A DNA stretch of 47,643 bases from Prochlorococcus sp. AG-418-G18 (GCA_003214215.1 QCLX01000008.1:1-47643), one strand, 5' to 3'. Positions 27,764 to 36,783 are shown, numbered from the stretch's first letter. Notes: generated by a model not told the origin, from the letters alone. Numbers and translations: made by a program.

Positions 27764-28834
27764 ATGAATAAAGTTTTAGCTATTGAAACAAGTTGTGATG
27801 AGACATCTGTCTCAATAGTTTCTAATTTTGGAGATACTTTTAGAATACATTCAAATATAGTCGCATCTCAAATTGAAGATCATTCAAAATGGGGTGGCGT
27901 TGTGCCTGAACTTGCAGCTAGAAAGCATTTAGAGTTATTACCTTTCGTTTTAGATAAGGCTTTAGAAGAATCAAAAATCAAAATTGAGGAAGTTGATTAT
28001 ATTGCATCAACCGTAGCTCCTGGATTGGTTGGTTGTTTAAGAGTTGGCTCGATAACTGCAAGATCACTTTGCATGTTACATTCAAAGCCATTTTTGGGAA
28101 TTCATCATTTGGAGGGGCATTTATCTTCAATTCTATTTTCAGAAAACTATCCAAAGAAATCTTTTCTTACATTACTTGTTAGCGGCGGACATACTGAATT
28201 GATAAAGGTCGATGATAGAAGGGGAATGCAGAGACTTGGGAAAAGTTTTGATGATGCTGCTGGAGAAGCCTTTGATAAAGTTGGAAGACTATTAGGTCTA
28301 AGTTATCCTGGTGGACCGGCAATTGAAAAGATTGCTAAAAAAGGGGACCCAATGAAATTTAATTTACCAAAATGTAGGATTTCTGATAAAAAAGGTGGAT
28401 TTCTTAAATACGATTTCTCTTTTAGTGGTCTAAAGACTGCCGTATTAAGATTAGTTGAGAGAATAAATTTGGAGGGGAAGACCATTCCAATTCCTGATAT
28501 TGCTGCAAGTTTTGAGAGAGTAGTGGCAGAAGTCTTGGTAGAGAGAACAATAAAATGCGCAGAAGATCATAGCTTGGATAATGTTGTTGTAGTTGGAGGA
28601 GTGGCTGCTAACAATACATTAAGAAAAATGATGATTAGTGAAGCCAGTAAAAAATCTATTAAAGTTCACTTAGCTCCCCTTAATCTTTGTACAGATAATG
28701 CGGCAATGATTGGAGCGGCGGCGTTGTTCAGGATCAAATTTAAGGATCATTTTAGTTCCCTTAAATTAGGTGTCGCAGGAAGACTATCAATTGAACAAGC
28801 AAATACCCTTTATGAAGACAACCCTCCTTTTTAA
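27764..28834 (+). CDS. tsaD: tRNA N6-adenosine threonylcarbamoyltransferase TsaD
   Basis: 356 residues of the Kae1/TsaD ASKHA fold. IETSCDETSVSIV at the N-terminus and the metal-binding HHLEGHLSS motif are present, with LVSGGHTELI, DDAAGEAFDKVGR and the C-terminal APLNLCTDNAAMIG segment. It transfers the threonylcarbamoyl group to A37 of ANN-decoding tRNAs with TsaB and TsaE, which are not in this window. Divergent from psaF. Confidence 0.96.
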   Translation: MNKVLAIETSCDETSVSIVSNFGDTFRIHSNIVASQIEDHSKWGGVVPELAARKHLELLPFVLDKALEESKIKIEEVDYIASTVAPGLVGCLRVGSITARSLCMLHSKPFLGIHHLEGHLSSILFSENYPKKSFLTLLVSGGHTELIKVDDRRGMQRLGKSFDDAAGEAFDKVGRLLGLSYPGGPAIEKIAKKGDPMKFNLPKCRISDKKGGFLKYDFSFSGLKTAVLRLVERINLEGKTIPIPDIAASFERVVAEVLVERTIKCAEDHSLDNVVVVGGVAANNTLRKMMISEASKKSIKVHLAPLNLCTDNAAMIGAAALFRIKFKDHFSSLKLGVAGRLSIEQANTLYEDNPPF

Positions 28835-28839
28835 CTTCA

Positions 28840-29016
28840 ATGAACAAACAACCTAAAATCGAGATTAAAGAGACAAAAAACTTTGTTGATAAAAAGGAAC
28901 TTAATTTGTGGAAAAGAGGTTTTACCCCTCAAGCTGAAATATGGAATGGAAGGATGGCAACTGTTGGTATAGGAATTATTTTTATAATTATTGCTTTAAT
29001 AAGCCAATTTTCTTAA
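28840..29016 (+). CDS. hli: High-light-inducible protein (Hlip / SCP)
   Basis: 58 residues from ATG 28840-28842, six bases after the tsaD stop. The single helix carries the chlorophyll-binding motif AEIWNGRMATVGI, followed by IIFIIIALISQFS. This is the conserved one-helix form of the LHC superfamily that binds chlorophyll and carotenoid under high light. It is probably transcribed with tsaD unless it has its own promoter inside that gene. Confidence 0.93.
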   Translation: MNKQPKIEIKETKNFVDKKELNLWKRGFTPQAEIWNGRMATVGIGIIFIIIALISQFS

Positions 29017-29134
29017 TAGAAATAAAATTCATTTGACTTAAAAGTAGTTTTGAAAGATTTAATAAAAATTACTCTTGTTCAGCGGATTAATTAAATGAAA
29101 AAGTATTGTATTTATTGGACTTCAGAAAAGATTG

Positions 29135-29147
29135 TTGATTTAATCAA
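29135..29147. promoter_or_regulatory. Short inverted repeat upstream of the antiporter
   Basis: TTGATTTAATCAA, two 5-base arms around a 3-base centre, lies 24 bases upstream of a possible -10 box. It may be an operator or chance in AT-rich DNA. Confidence 0.25.
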
Positions 29148-29170
29148 AATAATAAATATTTTTTACTATA

Positions 29171-29176
29171 TATAAT
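29171..29176 (+). promoter_or_regulatory. Possible -10 box giving a leaderless antiporter mRNA
   Basis: A perfect TATAAT ends six bases before ATG 29182, so transcription would begin at or next to the start codon. No -35 match is seen. Confidence 0.35.
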
Positions 29177-29181
29177 TTTTT

Positions 29182-30387
29182 ATGACGCCTGAAAGGCTTG
29201 GATTACTTTGGGGAATAACTGTATTCGCAGGTGCTTGTGCTCGATTATTTTCTTCTTTAACAGGATTCCCCAGTGTTGTTATTTTATTGCTTTCTGGATT
29301 ACTTATAGGAAGATCAGGTTTGGGACTGGTTGAACCTTTAGATCTTGGACAAGGGCTTGAAACTATTGTAGGGCTTTTAGTCTGTTTGGTTCTATTTGAG
29401 GGGGGACTAAATTTAAAACTGCCTGAGGGGAATATAAGAAATACTGTTTTGAAAATTTCATTGGTAAGACTTTTTATTTCATTATCATCTGGAATTTTTA
29501 TTGCTCATTGGCTGGCAGGCCTCTCATGGCAAGTTGCAGGAATATATAGTGCCATCGTTCTAGCTACTGGACCAACAGTTGTTTCTCCATTAGTGGAACA
29601 AATAAAATTAGCTTCCCCTCTCTCCGAAGTTTTAAAAGCTGAGGGGTTGTTGCTTGAACCAATTGGTGCAGTACTGGCATTACTGCTTTTAGAACTGACT
29701 TTAGGCGACCTGCGTGGGATTAACGATGTATTTATAGCATTAATGCAAAGATTAGGGGGAGGAGTATTAATTGGATTAAGTGCAGGATGGTTACTATCAG
29801 AAATTTTAAAAAAAATAAAAAATGAAGCCTCATTCGGAATAGAGCTTCAAGTAACCCTTGGATTTATTTTCCTTGTTTATGGAATTTGCGAATATTTTCT
29901 CCCAGAATCAGGTTTGCCGGCATCTGTCGCGGCAGGTTTTATTGTAGGCAAAAGAGAAGTTATAGATAAGGAGAGATTGGATAATCTAATCGGTGAATTA
30001 GCTCAATTGGCAATTACAGTTCTTTTCCCTCTTTTGGCAGCTGACGTTTCTTGGGGGGAATTAAGTCCGCTTGGCTGGGGAGGGGTTGTTTGCGTTTTTA
30101 TGTTGATGGTAATTGTTCGTCCTATCTCTATATGGATAGCAACAATGGGAAGAGAATTGAACTTCAAAGAAAAAATATTTTTAGCCTGGTTAGCCCCCAG
30201 AGGTATTGTTACCGCAGCGGTAGCTTCTCTTTTTTCTATCAGATTAGAGCAAGCTGGTATCCTTGGAGCTGGCCGTCTTCAAGGTTTAGTTTTCCTTACT
30301 ATATTAATGACAGTAGGAATTCAAGGACTTTCTGCCAAACCTTTGGTGAATAAGCTTGAATTAGAACAAAAAAATAATTTAGATTGA
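29182..30387 (+). CDS. Na+/H+ or K+/H+ antiporter (CPA1/NhaP type)
   Basis: 401 residues with about twelve membrane segments. The ion-binding helix shows ATGPTVVSPLVEQ and the C-terminal LAPRGIVTAAVASLF motif is typical of the CPA1 family. It would exchange cytoplasmic Na+ or K+ for protons, a need for a marine cell. No C-terminal regulatory domain is present. Its 3' end overlaps gltX by nine bases. Confidence 0.88.
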   Translation: MTPERLGLLWGITVFAGACARLFSSLTGFPSVVILLLSGLLIGRSGLGLVEPLDLGQGLETIVGLLVCLVLFEGGLNLKLPEGNIRNTVLKISLVRLFISLSSGIFIAHWLAGLSWQVAGIYSAIVLATGPTVVSPLVEQIKLASPLSEVLKAEGLLLEPIGAVLALLLLELTLGDLRGINDVFIALMQRLGGGVLIGLSAGWLLSEILKKIKNEASFGIELQVTLGFIFLVYGICEYFLPESGLPASVAAGFIVGKREVIDKERLDNLIGELAQLAITVLFPLLAADVSWGELSPLGWGGVVCVFMLMVIVRPISIWIATMGRELNFKEKIFLAWLAPRGIVTAAVASLFSIRLEQAGILGAGRLQGLVFLTILMTVGIQGLSAKPLVNKLELEQKNNLD

Positions 30388-31818
30388 TTTAAGACATCTT
30401 TCAATTCGAGATCTATCAGTTTTACTCTCCGAGAAAAGTTCCCAACTTTGAATTAAATCTGGCCCACTGAGAGATCCAAAAAAGGCTACTCTTAATGATT
30501 TCATTAATATCCCTTTTTTAATATTATGCATTTTTGAGATTACGTTTATTATTTCTTTGGCTTTCTCTTTATCTAATTTTATAGTATTTTGCTCATTTAA
30601 ATAATTTAAGATTAGTTTTAGAGATGCTTTACTATCCTTGTTTTCCAGAAAATCTTGACCTTCTTTTTGAATTTTAGGTATTAAAAAAAATGGTTTTGAT
30701 TGATCAATCACATCTTTTAAAAGAGTGATAGAGTCTCTAAGCAAAATTGCTAGTTTATGAGCCCATTCTTGAGATGGCGGTACCAAACCATTATCATCCC
30801 AGTATTTCTTCATGATCTCACTTAACTTTATTGATTCCATATTTTTTATATATTGAGAATTAATCCAATTGAGTTTTTCCCAACTAAATTTTGCTCCAGC
30901 TTTATTTATGTCTGATAAGTCAAAAATTTCAGATATCTCATCAAGTGAAAGTATTTCTCTGTCTGCAGATTTTGGAGACCAACCTAAAAAGGCCATATAG
31001 TTCGATAAGGCCTCAGGTAAATATCCCATATCTCTAAATTCGTCGATTGAAGTAACGCAATCCCTCTTAGATAATTTTTTCCCTTCAGTATTTAATATTA
31101 AGGGTGTATGCGAAAAAGTCGGTAAATTAAAATTTAACGCTTTATAAATCAATATTTGTTTTGCAGTGTTAGAAATATGGTCTTCACCCCTTACAACATG
31201 AGTAATATTCATGAAATTATCATCAACTACAACTGCAAGATTATACAAAGGATTTCCAATCTCAAATCCCTTTGCCCTTCTTGACAAAACTAAATCACCA
31301 CCCAAATCCTTCCCTTGCCATTTGATTTCACCTCTTATCTGATCTACCCATTTAATTTCAATTTTTTCATCAATCTTAAATCTTACTACTGAAGTCCTCC
31401 CCTGGGATATGAATGTTTCTATTTCTTCTTTTGAAAGATTTCTGTGCCTATTGTCATGCTTTGGTGGTAATCCTTTCTCTTTTTGTTCTTCTCTTAATTC
31501 AGAAATTTCATCTTCTGTTGAAAAGCACCTATATGCAGCTCCACATTCCAATAGCTTTTTGATGTAACTTTTGTGAATCGAGATTCGGTCACTTTGCTTT
31601 ATCGGTTCTTCATCCCATTTAAGTCCAAGCCATTTCAAGCCCTCTAATATGTTTTTTGTATATTCAGATTTAGATCGAAGCAAATCTGTATCTTCAATTC
31701 TGATAAGAAATTTTCCGCCTATTTTTCGTGCATACAACCAGTTGAATAAGGCTGTTCGCGCTGTCCCAATATGAAATAAACCCGTTGGACTCGGAGCTAG
31801 TCTTAAGCGTTTTTCCAA
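30379..31818 (-). CDS. gltX: Glutamyl-tRNA synthetase
   Basis: 479 residues from TTG 31818, giving [21 protein letters not shown]. The HIGH-type motif is HIGTARTAL, and the KMSKS loop reads KLSKRD. The open frame continues upstream into the tRNA-Asp gene, so a longer start is ruled out. Cyanobacterial GltX is non-discriminating and also charges tRNA-Gln, and Glu-tRNA also feeds tetrapyrrole synthesis (the hemL product is in this window). Confidence 0.95.
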   Translation of the reverse strand: MEKRLRLAPSPTGLFHIGTARTALFNWLYARKIGGKFLIRIEDTDLLRSKSEYTKNILEGLKWLGLKWDEEPIKQSDRISIHKSYIKKLLECGAAYRCFSTEDEISELREEQKEKGLPPKHDNRHRNLSKEEIETFISQGRTSVVRFKIDEKIEIKWVDQIRGEIKWQGKDLGGDLVLSRRAKGFEIGNPLYNLAVVVDDNFMNITHVVRGEDHISNTAKQILIYKALNFNLPTFSHTPLILNTEGKKLSKRDCVTSIDEFRDMGYLPEALSNYMAFLGWSPKSADREILSLDEISEIFDLSDINKAGAKFSWEKLNWINSQYIKNMESIKLSEIMKKYWDDNGLVPPSQEWAHKLAILLRDSITLLKDVIDQSKPFFLIPKIQKEGQDFLENKDSKASLKLILNYLNEQNTIKLDKEKAKEIINVISKMHNIKKGILMKSLRVAFFGSLSGPDLIQSWELFSESKTDRSRIERCLKSI

Positions 31819-31836
31819 ATTTCTTTTAGAAAAAAA

Positions 31837-31910
31837 CGGGACCGACGGGATTCGAACCCGCAACTTCCGCCGTGACAGGGCGGTGCTCTAACCAGTTGAA
31901 CTACGGTCCC
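31837..31910 (-). tRNA. trnD: tRNA-Asp (GTC)
   Basis: 74 bases forming a full cloverleaf: acceptor GGGACCG pairs with CGGTCCC, discriminator G. The T-arm carries GGGTTCGAATCCC. The anticodon loop gives GTC. CCA is not encoded. It lies 18 bases upstream of gltX on the same strand. Confidence 0.96.
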
Positions 31911-31918
31911 AGAGTTTT

Positions 31919-31938
31919 GTTCTAAATTTATTTAGAAC
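31919..31938. repeat. 20-bp inverted repeat upstream of tRNA-Asp
   Basis: GTTCTAAAT and ATTTAGAAC pair perfectly over nine bases around a two-base centre. It lies eight bases upstream of the tRNA 5' end and downstream of the 64-residue gene. It has no T-run on the minus strand, so a standard terminator is doubtful. Confidence 0.6.
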
Positions 31939-32059
31939 TTCATTCTTAAAATTATCAGATCATAATACTTAATTTATGGTGTTGTAATAAAAAAAATTTA
32001 TTAATTTGAGGATTTACAGAAATAGTTGGTTTTACAGGTGCGTTAGTATAGACAGCTAT

Positions 32060-32254
32060 TTATTTTTGAGGTCTAAAACCAGCAGGTTCTATCAACCTAA
32101 CTTGGTTACCTCTGGCAGTAAATTCTCTACCTTGGTCACTTTGTACGACAACTCTTCCACCAGATTTGACTCTGATGACTCTCGCACGAACCCATCCTAA
32201 AGCTGCTGATTCGAGGACTTTAACTACGTCCCCTGGTTGAAGATCTAACTCCAT
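32060..32254 (-). CDS. Small SH3/KOW-like protein, 64 residues
   Basis: 64 residues, start ATG 32254. LQPGDVVKVLESAALGWVRA, VIRVKSGGRVVVQSDQGRE and a final NQVRLIEPAGFRPQK suggest a small beta-barrel of the SH3/KOW kind, rich in Val, Arg and Gly. No membrane segment. It is less AT-rich than most of the window and looks like a well-expressed gene. It sits between tRNA-Asp and tRNA-Trp with rplS further upstream, which suggests a translation-related role; that is inference. I do not know a named family. Confidence 0.75.
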   Translation of the reverse strand: MELDLQPGDVVKVLESAALGWVRARVIRVKSGGRVVVQSDQGREFTARGNQVRLIEPAGFRPQK

Positions 32255-32289
32255 TCTAAGAAAAAATGATTTACAAAATGTTGATCAAA

Positions 32290-32362
32290 CGCGCCGTGGA
32301 GGACTTGAACCCCCGACATCAGGTTTTGGAGACCTGCGTTCTACCAACTGAACTAACGGCGC
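32290..32362 (-). tRNA. trnW: tRNA-Trp (CCA)
   Basis: 73 bases. Acceptor GCGCCGT pairs with ACGGCGC, discriminator G. The anticodon loop CTCCAAA gives CCA. The T-arm is GGGGGTTCAAGTCCTCC. CCA end not encoded. Confidence 0.96.
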
Positions 32363-32414
32363 ATTTAAATAATTATAAGCGCCTTTGTGACCAATAAGTT
32401 GCAAATTTACAACT

Positions 32415-32885
32415 TTAACGATCAAAGCGTTGTTTTACGCGAGTAGCTTTTCCTACTCTATCTCTTAGATAGAATAACTTAGCTCTCCTTACTTTACCTC
32501 TACGTTCAACTTTTAGAGAGGCAACCTGTGGACTATGTAGCATAAATACTCTTTCAACACCTATACCCTGAAAAATTCTTCTGACTGTAATAGTCTGGTT
32601 AATACCTCCATGCCTTTTTGCTATGACAACGCCTTCATAAGGTTGGACTCTTTCTTTATTACCTTCTGTAATTTTTACTCCAACTTTAACAGTGTCCCCA
32701 ACATATATTTCAGGTAATTCTTTTTTTAATTGTTCATTCTCAAATTCCTTAATAAGATTGGATGCGCTTAAGGTTTGCGTAGTCTCAGAAACCGTATTTT
32801 TTTCTTTTTGTTCAACTGCTACATCAACTGATGCTTCAGCTTTAATGCTGGTTTCTAATTCCTTCTCTTGTTTCTCTTTGGCCAT
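32415..32885 (-). CDS. rplS: 50S ribosomal protein L19
   Basis: 156 residues. The L19 core starts near residue 45 ([20 protein letters not shown]) and continues through [29 protein letters not shown] and the C-terminal [10 protein letters not shown] and [10 protein letters not shown] segments. The first ~44 residues are a charged, low-complexity extension ([20 protein letters not shown]) absent from E. coli L19 of ~115 residues. Confidence 0.95.
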   Translation of the reverse strand: MAKEKQEKELETSIKAEASVDVAVEQKEKNTVSETTQTLSASNLIKEFENEQLKKELPEIYVGDTVKVGVKITEGNKERVQPYEGVVIAKRHGGINQTITVRRIFQGIGVERVFMLHSPQVASLKVERRGKVRRAKLFYLRDRVGKATRVKQRFDR

Positions 32886-32917
32886 TTTGTTCTTTATTGT
32901 CCTACAAGTTTTATATC

Positions 32918-33226
32918 TTAACCTTTTGACTCGCCTTTAGTAACCTTTTTGGTAAATGAAATTGTTTTTGAAAACATTTGGATTCCTGTTACGAGCATCC
33001 ACAAAACTCCAAGGGAATTCAATATTACGTATATAAGTTCTCCATTATCTCCAAGCCATTCACCCTCATGGAGAGACATTAACCAATGAACTTGTTCTCT
33101 AGAGTAACCTAGTAAATCTTTAGAAACCCTATAAAGAAGACCAGTAATTGAAGATATAAATAATGGAAGAAAAACCCAGGGCGCCAAAACCTTATGTAAT
33201 TGCCTAGAATTAAATAAAATTTTCAT
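32918..33226 (-). CDS. PepSY-type two-helix membrane protein, 102 residues
   Basis: 102 residues with two membrane spans (about 14-33 and 63-84). [20 protein letters not shown] and the loop [12 protein letters not shown] match the PepSY-associated membrane helix family, here reduced to a single unit. Such helices occur in iron/siderophore reductases and thiol regulators. It is 32 bases upstream of rplS on the same strand. Function unknown. Confidence 0.7.
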   Translation of the reverse strand: MKILFNSRQLHKVLAPWVFLPLFISSITGLLYRVSKDLLGYSREQVHWLMSLHEGEWLGDNGELIYVILNSLGVLWMLVTGIQMFSKTISFTKKVTKGESKG

Positions 33227-33320
33227 TTTTGTTTCTTTCCATTGTTATTGATAGATTTAAGATAGCCAAGTCCACAATGGCTATTTTGAAGATATTTACC
33301 TAATACTATTATTTCTTCCG

Positions 33321-34160
33321 ATGAGACATTTTGCAGATCTTTTGTTAAATAAAAATAATTCCAAGGCCAATGATCAAGTTCCTTTTATTCAGAGGAGGAG
33401 GGGAATTGAAATAAAGTCTTCACGTGAAATAAATTTGATGAAAAAATCTAGCAGGATTGTAGCAACTGTTTTGAGGGAAATTAATGATTTAATTGAACCA
33501 GGAATGAGCACAAAAGATTTAGATGATTTCGCAGAAAAGAGGATAAAAAGTTTTGGAGCTGTTCCAAGTTTTAAGGGCTACCATGGATTTCCTTCTAGTA
33601 TTTGTTCTAGTATTAATAATGAGGTTGTTCATGGAATACCAAATAAAAATAAAATAATTAAAAATGGTGACTTAGTTAAAATTGATACAGGAGCTTATTT
33701 AGATGGTTTTCATGGGGATAGTTGTATATCAATTTGTGTGGGAGAAGTTAGTGCAAAGACTCAAAATCTTAGCGATGTAGCTTATGAAGCATTGTATGCG
33801 GGCCTTTCAAAAATCAAAGCAGGGAATACACTTCTAGAGGTGGCTGGGGAAATCGAAGATACTGTTTTAAAAAATGGCTTTAGTGTTGTTGAAGACTATA
33901 CAGGACATGGAGTTGGAAGAAATCTTCATGAAGAACCATCGGTATTTAATTTTCGGACAAAAGAGTTACCCAATGTTGTCCTTCGTGAGGGAATGACATT
34001 AGCTGTGGAACCTATCGTTAATGAAGGGACTAAATTTTGCAAAACATTAAATGATAGATGGACCGTAATAACAAAAGATGGAAAATTATCGGCCCAATGG
34101 GAGCATACAATAGTTGTTTTAAAAGATGGTATTGAAATATTGACAGATAGAGATTTCTAG
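33321..34160 (+). CDS. map: Methionine aminopeptidase
   Basis: 279 residues, type I. The metal ligands lie in IDTGAYLDGFHGDSC (two Asp), GHGVGRNLHEEP (His), AVEPIVN (Glu) and AQWEHTIVV (Glu). An N-terminal extension of about 25 residues precedes the core (EIKSSREINLMKKSSRI). It removes the initiator Met. Its stop codon TAG lies inside the first unit of a tandem repeat. Confidence 0.95.
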   Translation: MRHFADLLLNKNNSKANDQVPFIQRRRGIEIKSSREINLMKKSSRIVATVLREINDLIEPGMSTKDLDDFAEKRIKSFGAVPSFKGYHGFPSSICSSINNEVVHGIPNKNKIIKNGDLVKIDTGAYLDGFHGDSCISICVGEVSAKTQNLSDVAYEALYAGLSKIKAGNTLLEVAGEIEDTVLKNGFSVVEDYTGHGVGRNLHEEPSVFNFRTKELPNVVLREGMTLAVEPIVNEGTKFCKTLNDRWTVITKDGKLSAQWEHTIVVLKDGIEILTDRDF

Positions 34161-34205
34161 ACACTAAGATTTCTAGACACTAAGATTTCTAGACATTAAG
34201 ATTTG
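34151..34205. repeat. 16-bp tandem repeat across the map / SDR convergent junction
   Basis: AGATTTCTAGACACTA is repeated at 34151, 34167 and 34183, with one C-to-T change in the third copy, and a partial fourth copy starts at 34199. Each unit holds the palindrome TCTAGA. Copy 1 contains the map stop; the end of copy 3 and the partial copy 4 contain the stop and last codons of the minus-strand SDR gene. Confidence 0.9.
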
Positions 34206-34915
34206 TACTTATAGATTATTTTGCAATACAAAAAATTAAAAAATTCTTTCAATGGGAAAAGTACGTAAGTTAAAGGGTTTGGACTAATTATTATTAAATA
34301 TTTTTTTGAATTAGCTAAATCATAAATTTTTTCAGAAACAAATTTTGGACTCATTATTCCAATAGGATTTAGTTCTGATTTAAAAGGCCCTAGGATGATT
34401 TTTTTAATTATTAATTTTTTCTTTGTATTTTTGTCTGAAAGATTTTTTTTGAAAGAAACTAATTTACCAATAAGGGATTTGCTAATCTCATATGAGGGAT
34501 TTAGGGCTGGTAATATTTCTGCTTCAGATGTGTTTATCCAAATCTCTTTTTTTCTTGGAGAATAATTGGTTAAAGCAATATCTTCAAATAAATTTAAAAA
34601 TTTGAATTTGCTTAATGCATTTATTTCTATCGAGTTTTCATAATTGGAATTTTCTCTACTCAAATCATAGATACCATGGTTCAAAATTAAAATATCTATC
34701 TTTTCTAATTGTTTTTTTAATGAAGACTCCTTCCCACATTTCCATTTAATCCATTCATTTGGAGATTCAAGATTTGTTTCATAATTAGTTTTTCTATGAG
34801 TAAATCCAATCACTTTATATCCTTTTTTACGAAACAACTTTGTTAACTCTTTCCCTAGGGCACCTGAAGCTCCTGTAATTCCTACAGTTTTTTCATTTTT
34901 GGTTGAATTTATCAT
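34196..34915 (-). CDS. Short-chain dehydrogenase/reductase family protein
   Basis: 239 residues. The Rossmann nucleotide motif is GITGASGALGKEL (13-25). LILNHG replaces the usual NNAG, and the active-site pair is likely YEISKS near residue 140. NADPH seems likely, since a basic THRKT follows strand 2. Substrate unknown; it resembles the SDR domain found with sterol desaturases. Divergent from the BioD-like gene over 153 bases. Confidence 0.78.
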   Translation of the reverse strand: MINSTKNEKTVGITGASGALGKELTKLFRKKGYKVIGFTHRKTNYETNLESPNEWIKWKCGKESSLKKQLEKIDILILNHGIYDLSRENSNYENSIEINALSKFKFLNLFEDIALTNYSPRKKEIWINTSEAEILPALNPSYEISKSLIGKLVSFKKNLSDKNTKKKLIIKKIILGPFKSELNPIGIMSPKFVSEKIYDLANSKKYLIIISPNPLTYVLFPLKEFFNFLYCKIIYKYKS

Positions 34916-35068
34916 TTTGCTTGATTTTTATGAGATGCCAATGAATTAAGATAAATTTACCAAAAAAAAATTTATTTATTTTTATTTGATTAAAACTCAT
35001 AAATAAATATTTGTTTAGTTCTGAAAAAAATATTATCTTGAAATTATGGATAAATAACTTTACTAATT

Positions 35069-36178
35069 ATGAGCGATATATTATTAATTGGTTCATGTGA
35101 GCCATTTAGTGGTAAGTCTGCAATGGTTCTTGGGATAGCAAAAAGACTTTTACAGGAGAAAAAAAAAGTACGTATAGGTAAACCGTTAGCAACATGTATT
35201 GAACTTACTAATCTTCCTTCAATGTCCTATGAAGGATTAATAGATGATGATGTTAAGTTTATTGGATCTACATTAAATATCGAAGAAGAGAATTTAATTT
35301 CTTCAGTGGGATTATTGGACAACATTTCAGCTGAAAAAAGAATTTTTAATAAAGACTTACTTCCAGGAAAAGGTTTTGATCAAATTGAAGGTTTGGTTAA
35401 TGATGATTTTGAAGGTCTGAATATTTTAGAGGCTGCAGGAAGTCTTCATGAAGGTATGATTTATGGCTTAAGTCTCCCACAACTGGCTAAGGATTTAGAT
35501 GCTGAAGTTTTAATTGTTAACTTATGGGAAGATTGTAAAAGCGTGGATGCATTACTTGATGCGAAAAAACAATTAGGTGAAAAATTGGCTGGAGTTGTAT
35601 TGAACGGAGTTTTGCCGCAAGAAGTCGAAAAAGTTAAAAATGAAATAATACCTTCTCTTAAAGATCTGGATATTGAAGTGTTTGGAGTGATGCCTAAATC
35701 ACCACTGCTAAGAAGTGTAACCGTCGGGGAACTTGTTAGAAGACTAGATGCCCAAGTAATTTGCTGCCCTGAAAAAGATCAATTACTTGTTGAAACATTA
35801 AGTATTGGTGCAATGGGGGTAAATTCTGCAATGGAATTTTTCAGGAGAAGACGAAATATGGCTGTAGTTACGGGTGCTGATAGAACTGATATACAACTTG
35901 CTGCTTTAGAGGCTTCGACTCAATGTCTAATTTTAACCGGTTTAGGAGATCCTTTGTCACAATTGATTCATAGAGCGGAGGAATTGGAGGTACCAATTTT
36001 AAAGGTGGAATTAGATACTCTTTCCTCCGTAGAGATTATTGAACAAGCTTTTGGGCATGTCAGAATACATGAATCAATTAAAGCTTCTTATGCTATTCAA
36101 TTAGTTCAAGAGCATGTAAATCTAAAAAGAATTCTCGAAAAGATTGATTTTCCCTGCAATTTTTCAGATAAATGCTAA
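35069..36178 (+). CDS. BioD-like P-loop / DRTGG domain protein
   Basis: 369 residues. The N-terminal half (about 1-215) is a dethiobiotin-synthetase-like P-loop domain (GSCEPFSGKSAMVLGIAKRL at residue 7), with VLNGVLPQEVEKVK near residue 170. The C-terminal half carries a DRTGG domain (VTGADRTDIQLAALEAS near residue 270). This pairing is like the N-terminal part of long phosphotransacetylases but with no acetyltransferase domain. Family role unclear. It lies 25 bases upstream of the SLOG gene. Confidence 0.85.
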   Translation: MSDILLIGSCEPFSGKSAMVLGIAKRLLQEKKKVRIGKPLATCIELTNLPSMSYEGLIDDDVKFIGSTLNIEEENLISSVGLLDNISAEKRIFNKDLLPGKGFDQIEGLVNDDFEGLNILEAAGSLHEGMIYGLSLPQLAKDLDAEVLIVNLWEDCKSVDALLDAKKQLGEKLAGVVLNGVLPQEVEKVKNEIIPSLKDLDIEVFGVMPKSPLLRSVTVGELVRRLDAQVICCPEKDQLLVETLSIGAMGVNSAMEFFRRRRNMAVVTGADRTDIQLAALEASTQCLILTGLGDPLSQLIHRAEELEVPILKVELDTLSSVEIIEQAFGHVRIHESIKASYAIQLVQEHVNLKRILEKIDFPCNFSDKC

Positions 36179-36203
36179 TTTCAAATAAAGAAACTATATT
36201 ATT

Positions 36204-36716
36204 TTGAGTCGCTCTTTAGATCTGCCAGCAACTGAAGGCGTTGATGCCTTAGCTCAAGAACTTGCAAAACTCCAAGATAATGGGAAAAGGAGAATTGCTT
36301 TTTTGGGAAGTAGACACGTACCAGTTGTCGACATCCACTTAATTGAGTTGATAGCAAGGTCGCTAGCAGAGGAAGGACATAATATTCTTACTTCTGGATC
36401 TCAAGGAGTCAATGCAGCTGTTATTCGAGCTGTCTTAGATATTAATCCATCATTATTAACTGTCTTATTACCACAAAGTCTTGATAGACAAATACCCGAA
36501 ATAAAGGATCAACTTGAAAGGGTTATCCATTTGGTTGAAAAAAGTGAGAATGATGAATTGCCTTTGCCACTTGCAAGCAGTCTTTGTAATCAAGAAATTA
36601 TTACTAGATGCGATCAATTGATATGTTTTGCTTTTCACGATAGTGAAACTTTACTAAATAGTTGTAGATCTGCGGAAGAAATGGGGAAAATGGTTAGTTT
36701 ATTATATTTCGATTAA
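36204..36716 (+). CDS. SLOG-superfamily Rossmann-fold protein (DprA/LOG-like)
   Basis: 170 residues from TTG 36204. The core RRIAFLGSRHVPVVDIHLIE, ILTSGSQGVNAAVIRAVL and VLLPQSL is a SLOG nucleotide-binding fold as in DprA. It lacks the extra domains of DprA, so it is not the competence protein itself. It probably binds a nucleotide or sugar nucleotide. The tight spacing suggests co-transcription with the BioD-DRTGG gene. Confidence 0.75.
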   Translation: MSRSLDLPATEGVDALAQELAKLQDNGKRRIAFLGSRHVPVVDIHLIELIARSLAEEGHNILTSGSQGVNAAVIRAVLDINPSLLTVLLPQSLDRQIPEIKDQLERVIHLVEKSENDELPLPLASSLCNQEIITRCDQLICFAFHDSETLLNSCRSAEEMGKMVSLLYFD

Positions 36717-36783
36717 TTTAATCCATCTATCGTTTTTGGGAGATGATTTATGCTAATAATATTTAGCGTTGAAAAAAATTACG

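Noticed and set aside
29096-29143. Short frame starting ATG in the gap before the antiporter
   Set aside because: Only 15 codons and AT-rich with no features; treated as noncoding.
30051-30353. Second frame within the antiporter gene
   Set aside because: Overlaps the well-supported antiporter frame on the same strand and looks like an out-of-frame shadow.
31819-31863. Longer gltX start reaching ATG-like codons upstream
   Set aside because: That extension runs through the tRNA-Asp gene, and the conserved protein begins at TTG 31818.
32006-32200. Plus-strand frame opposite the 64-residue protein
   Set aside because: It lies antisense to a frame with protein-like composition and no features of its own.
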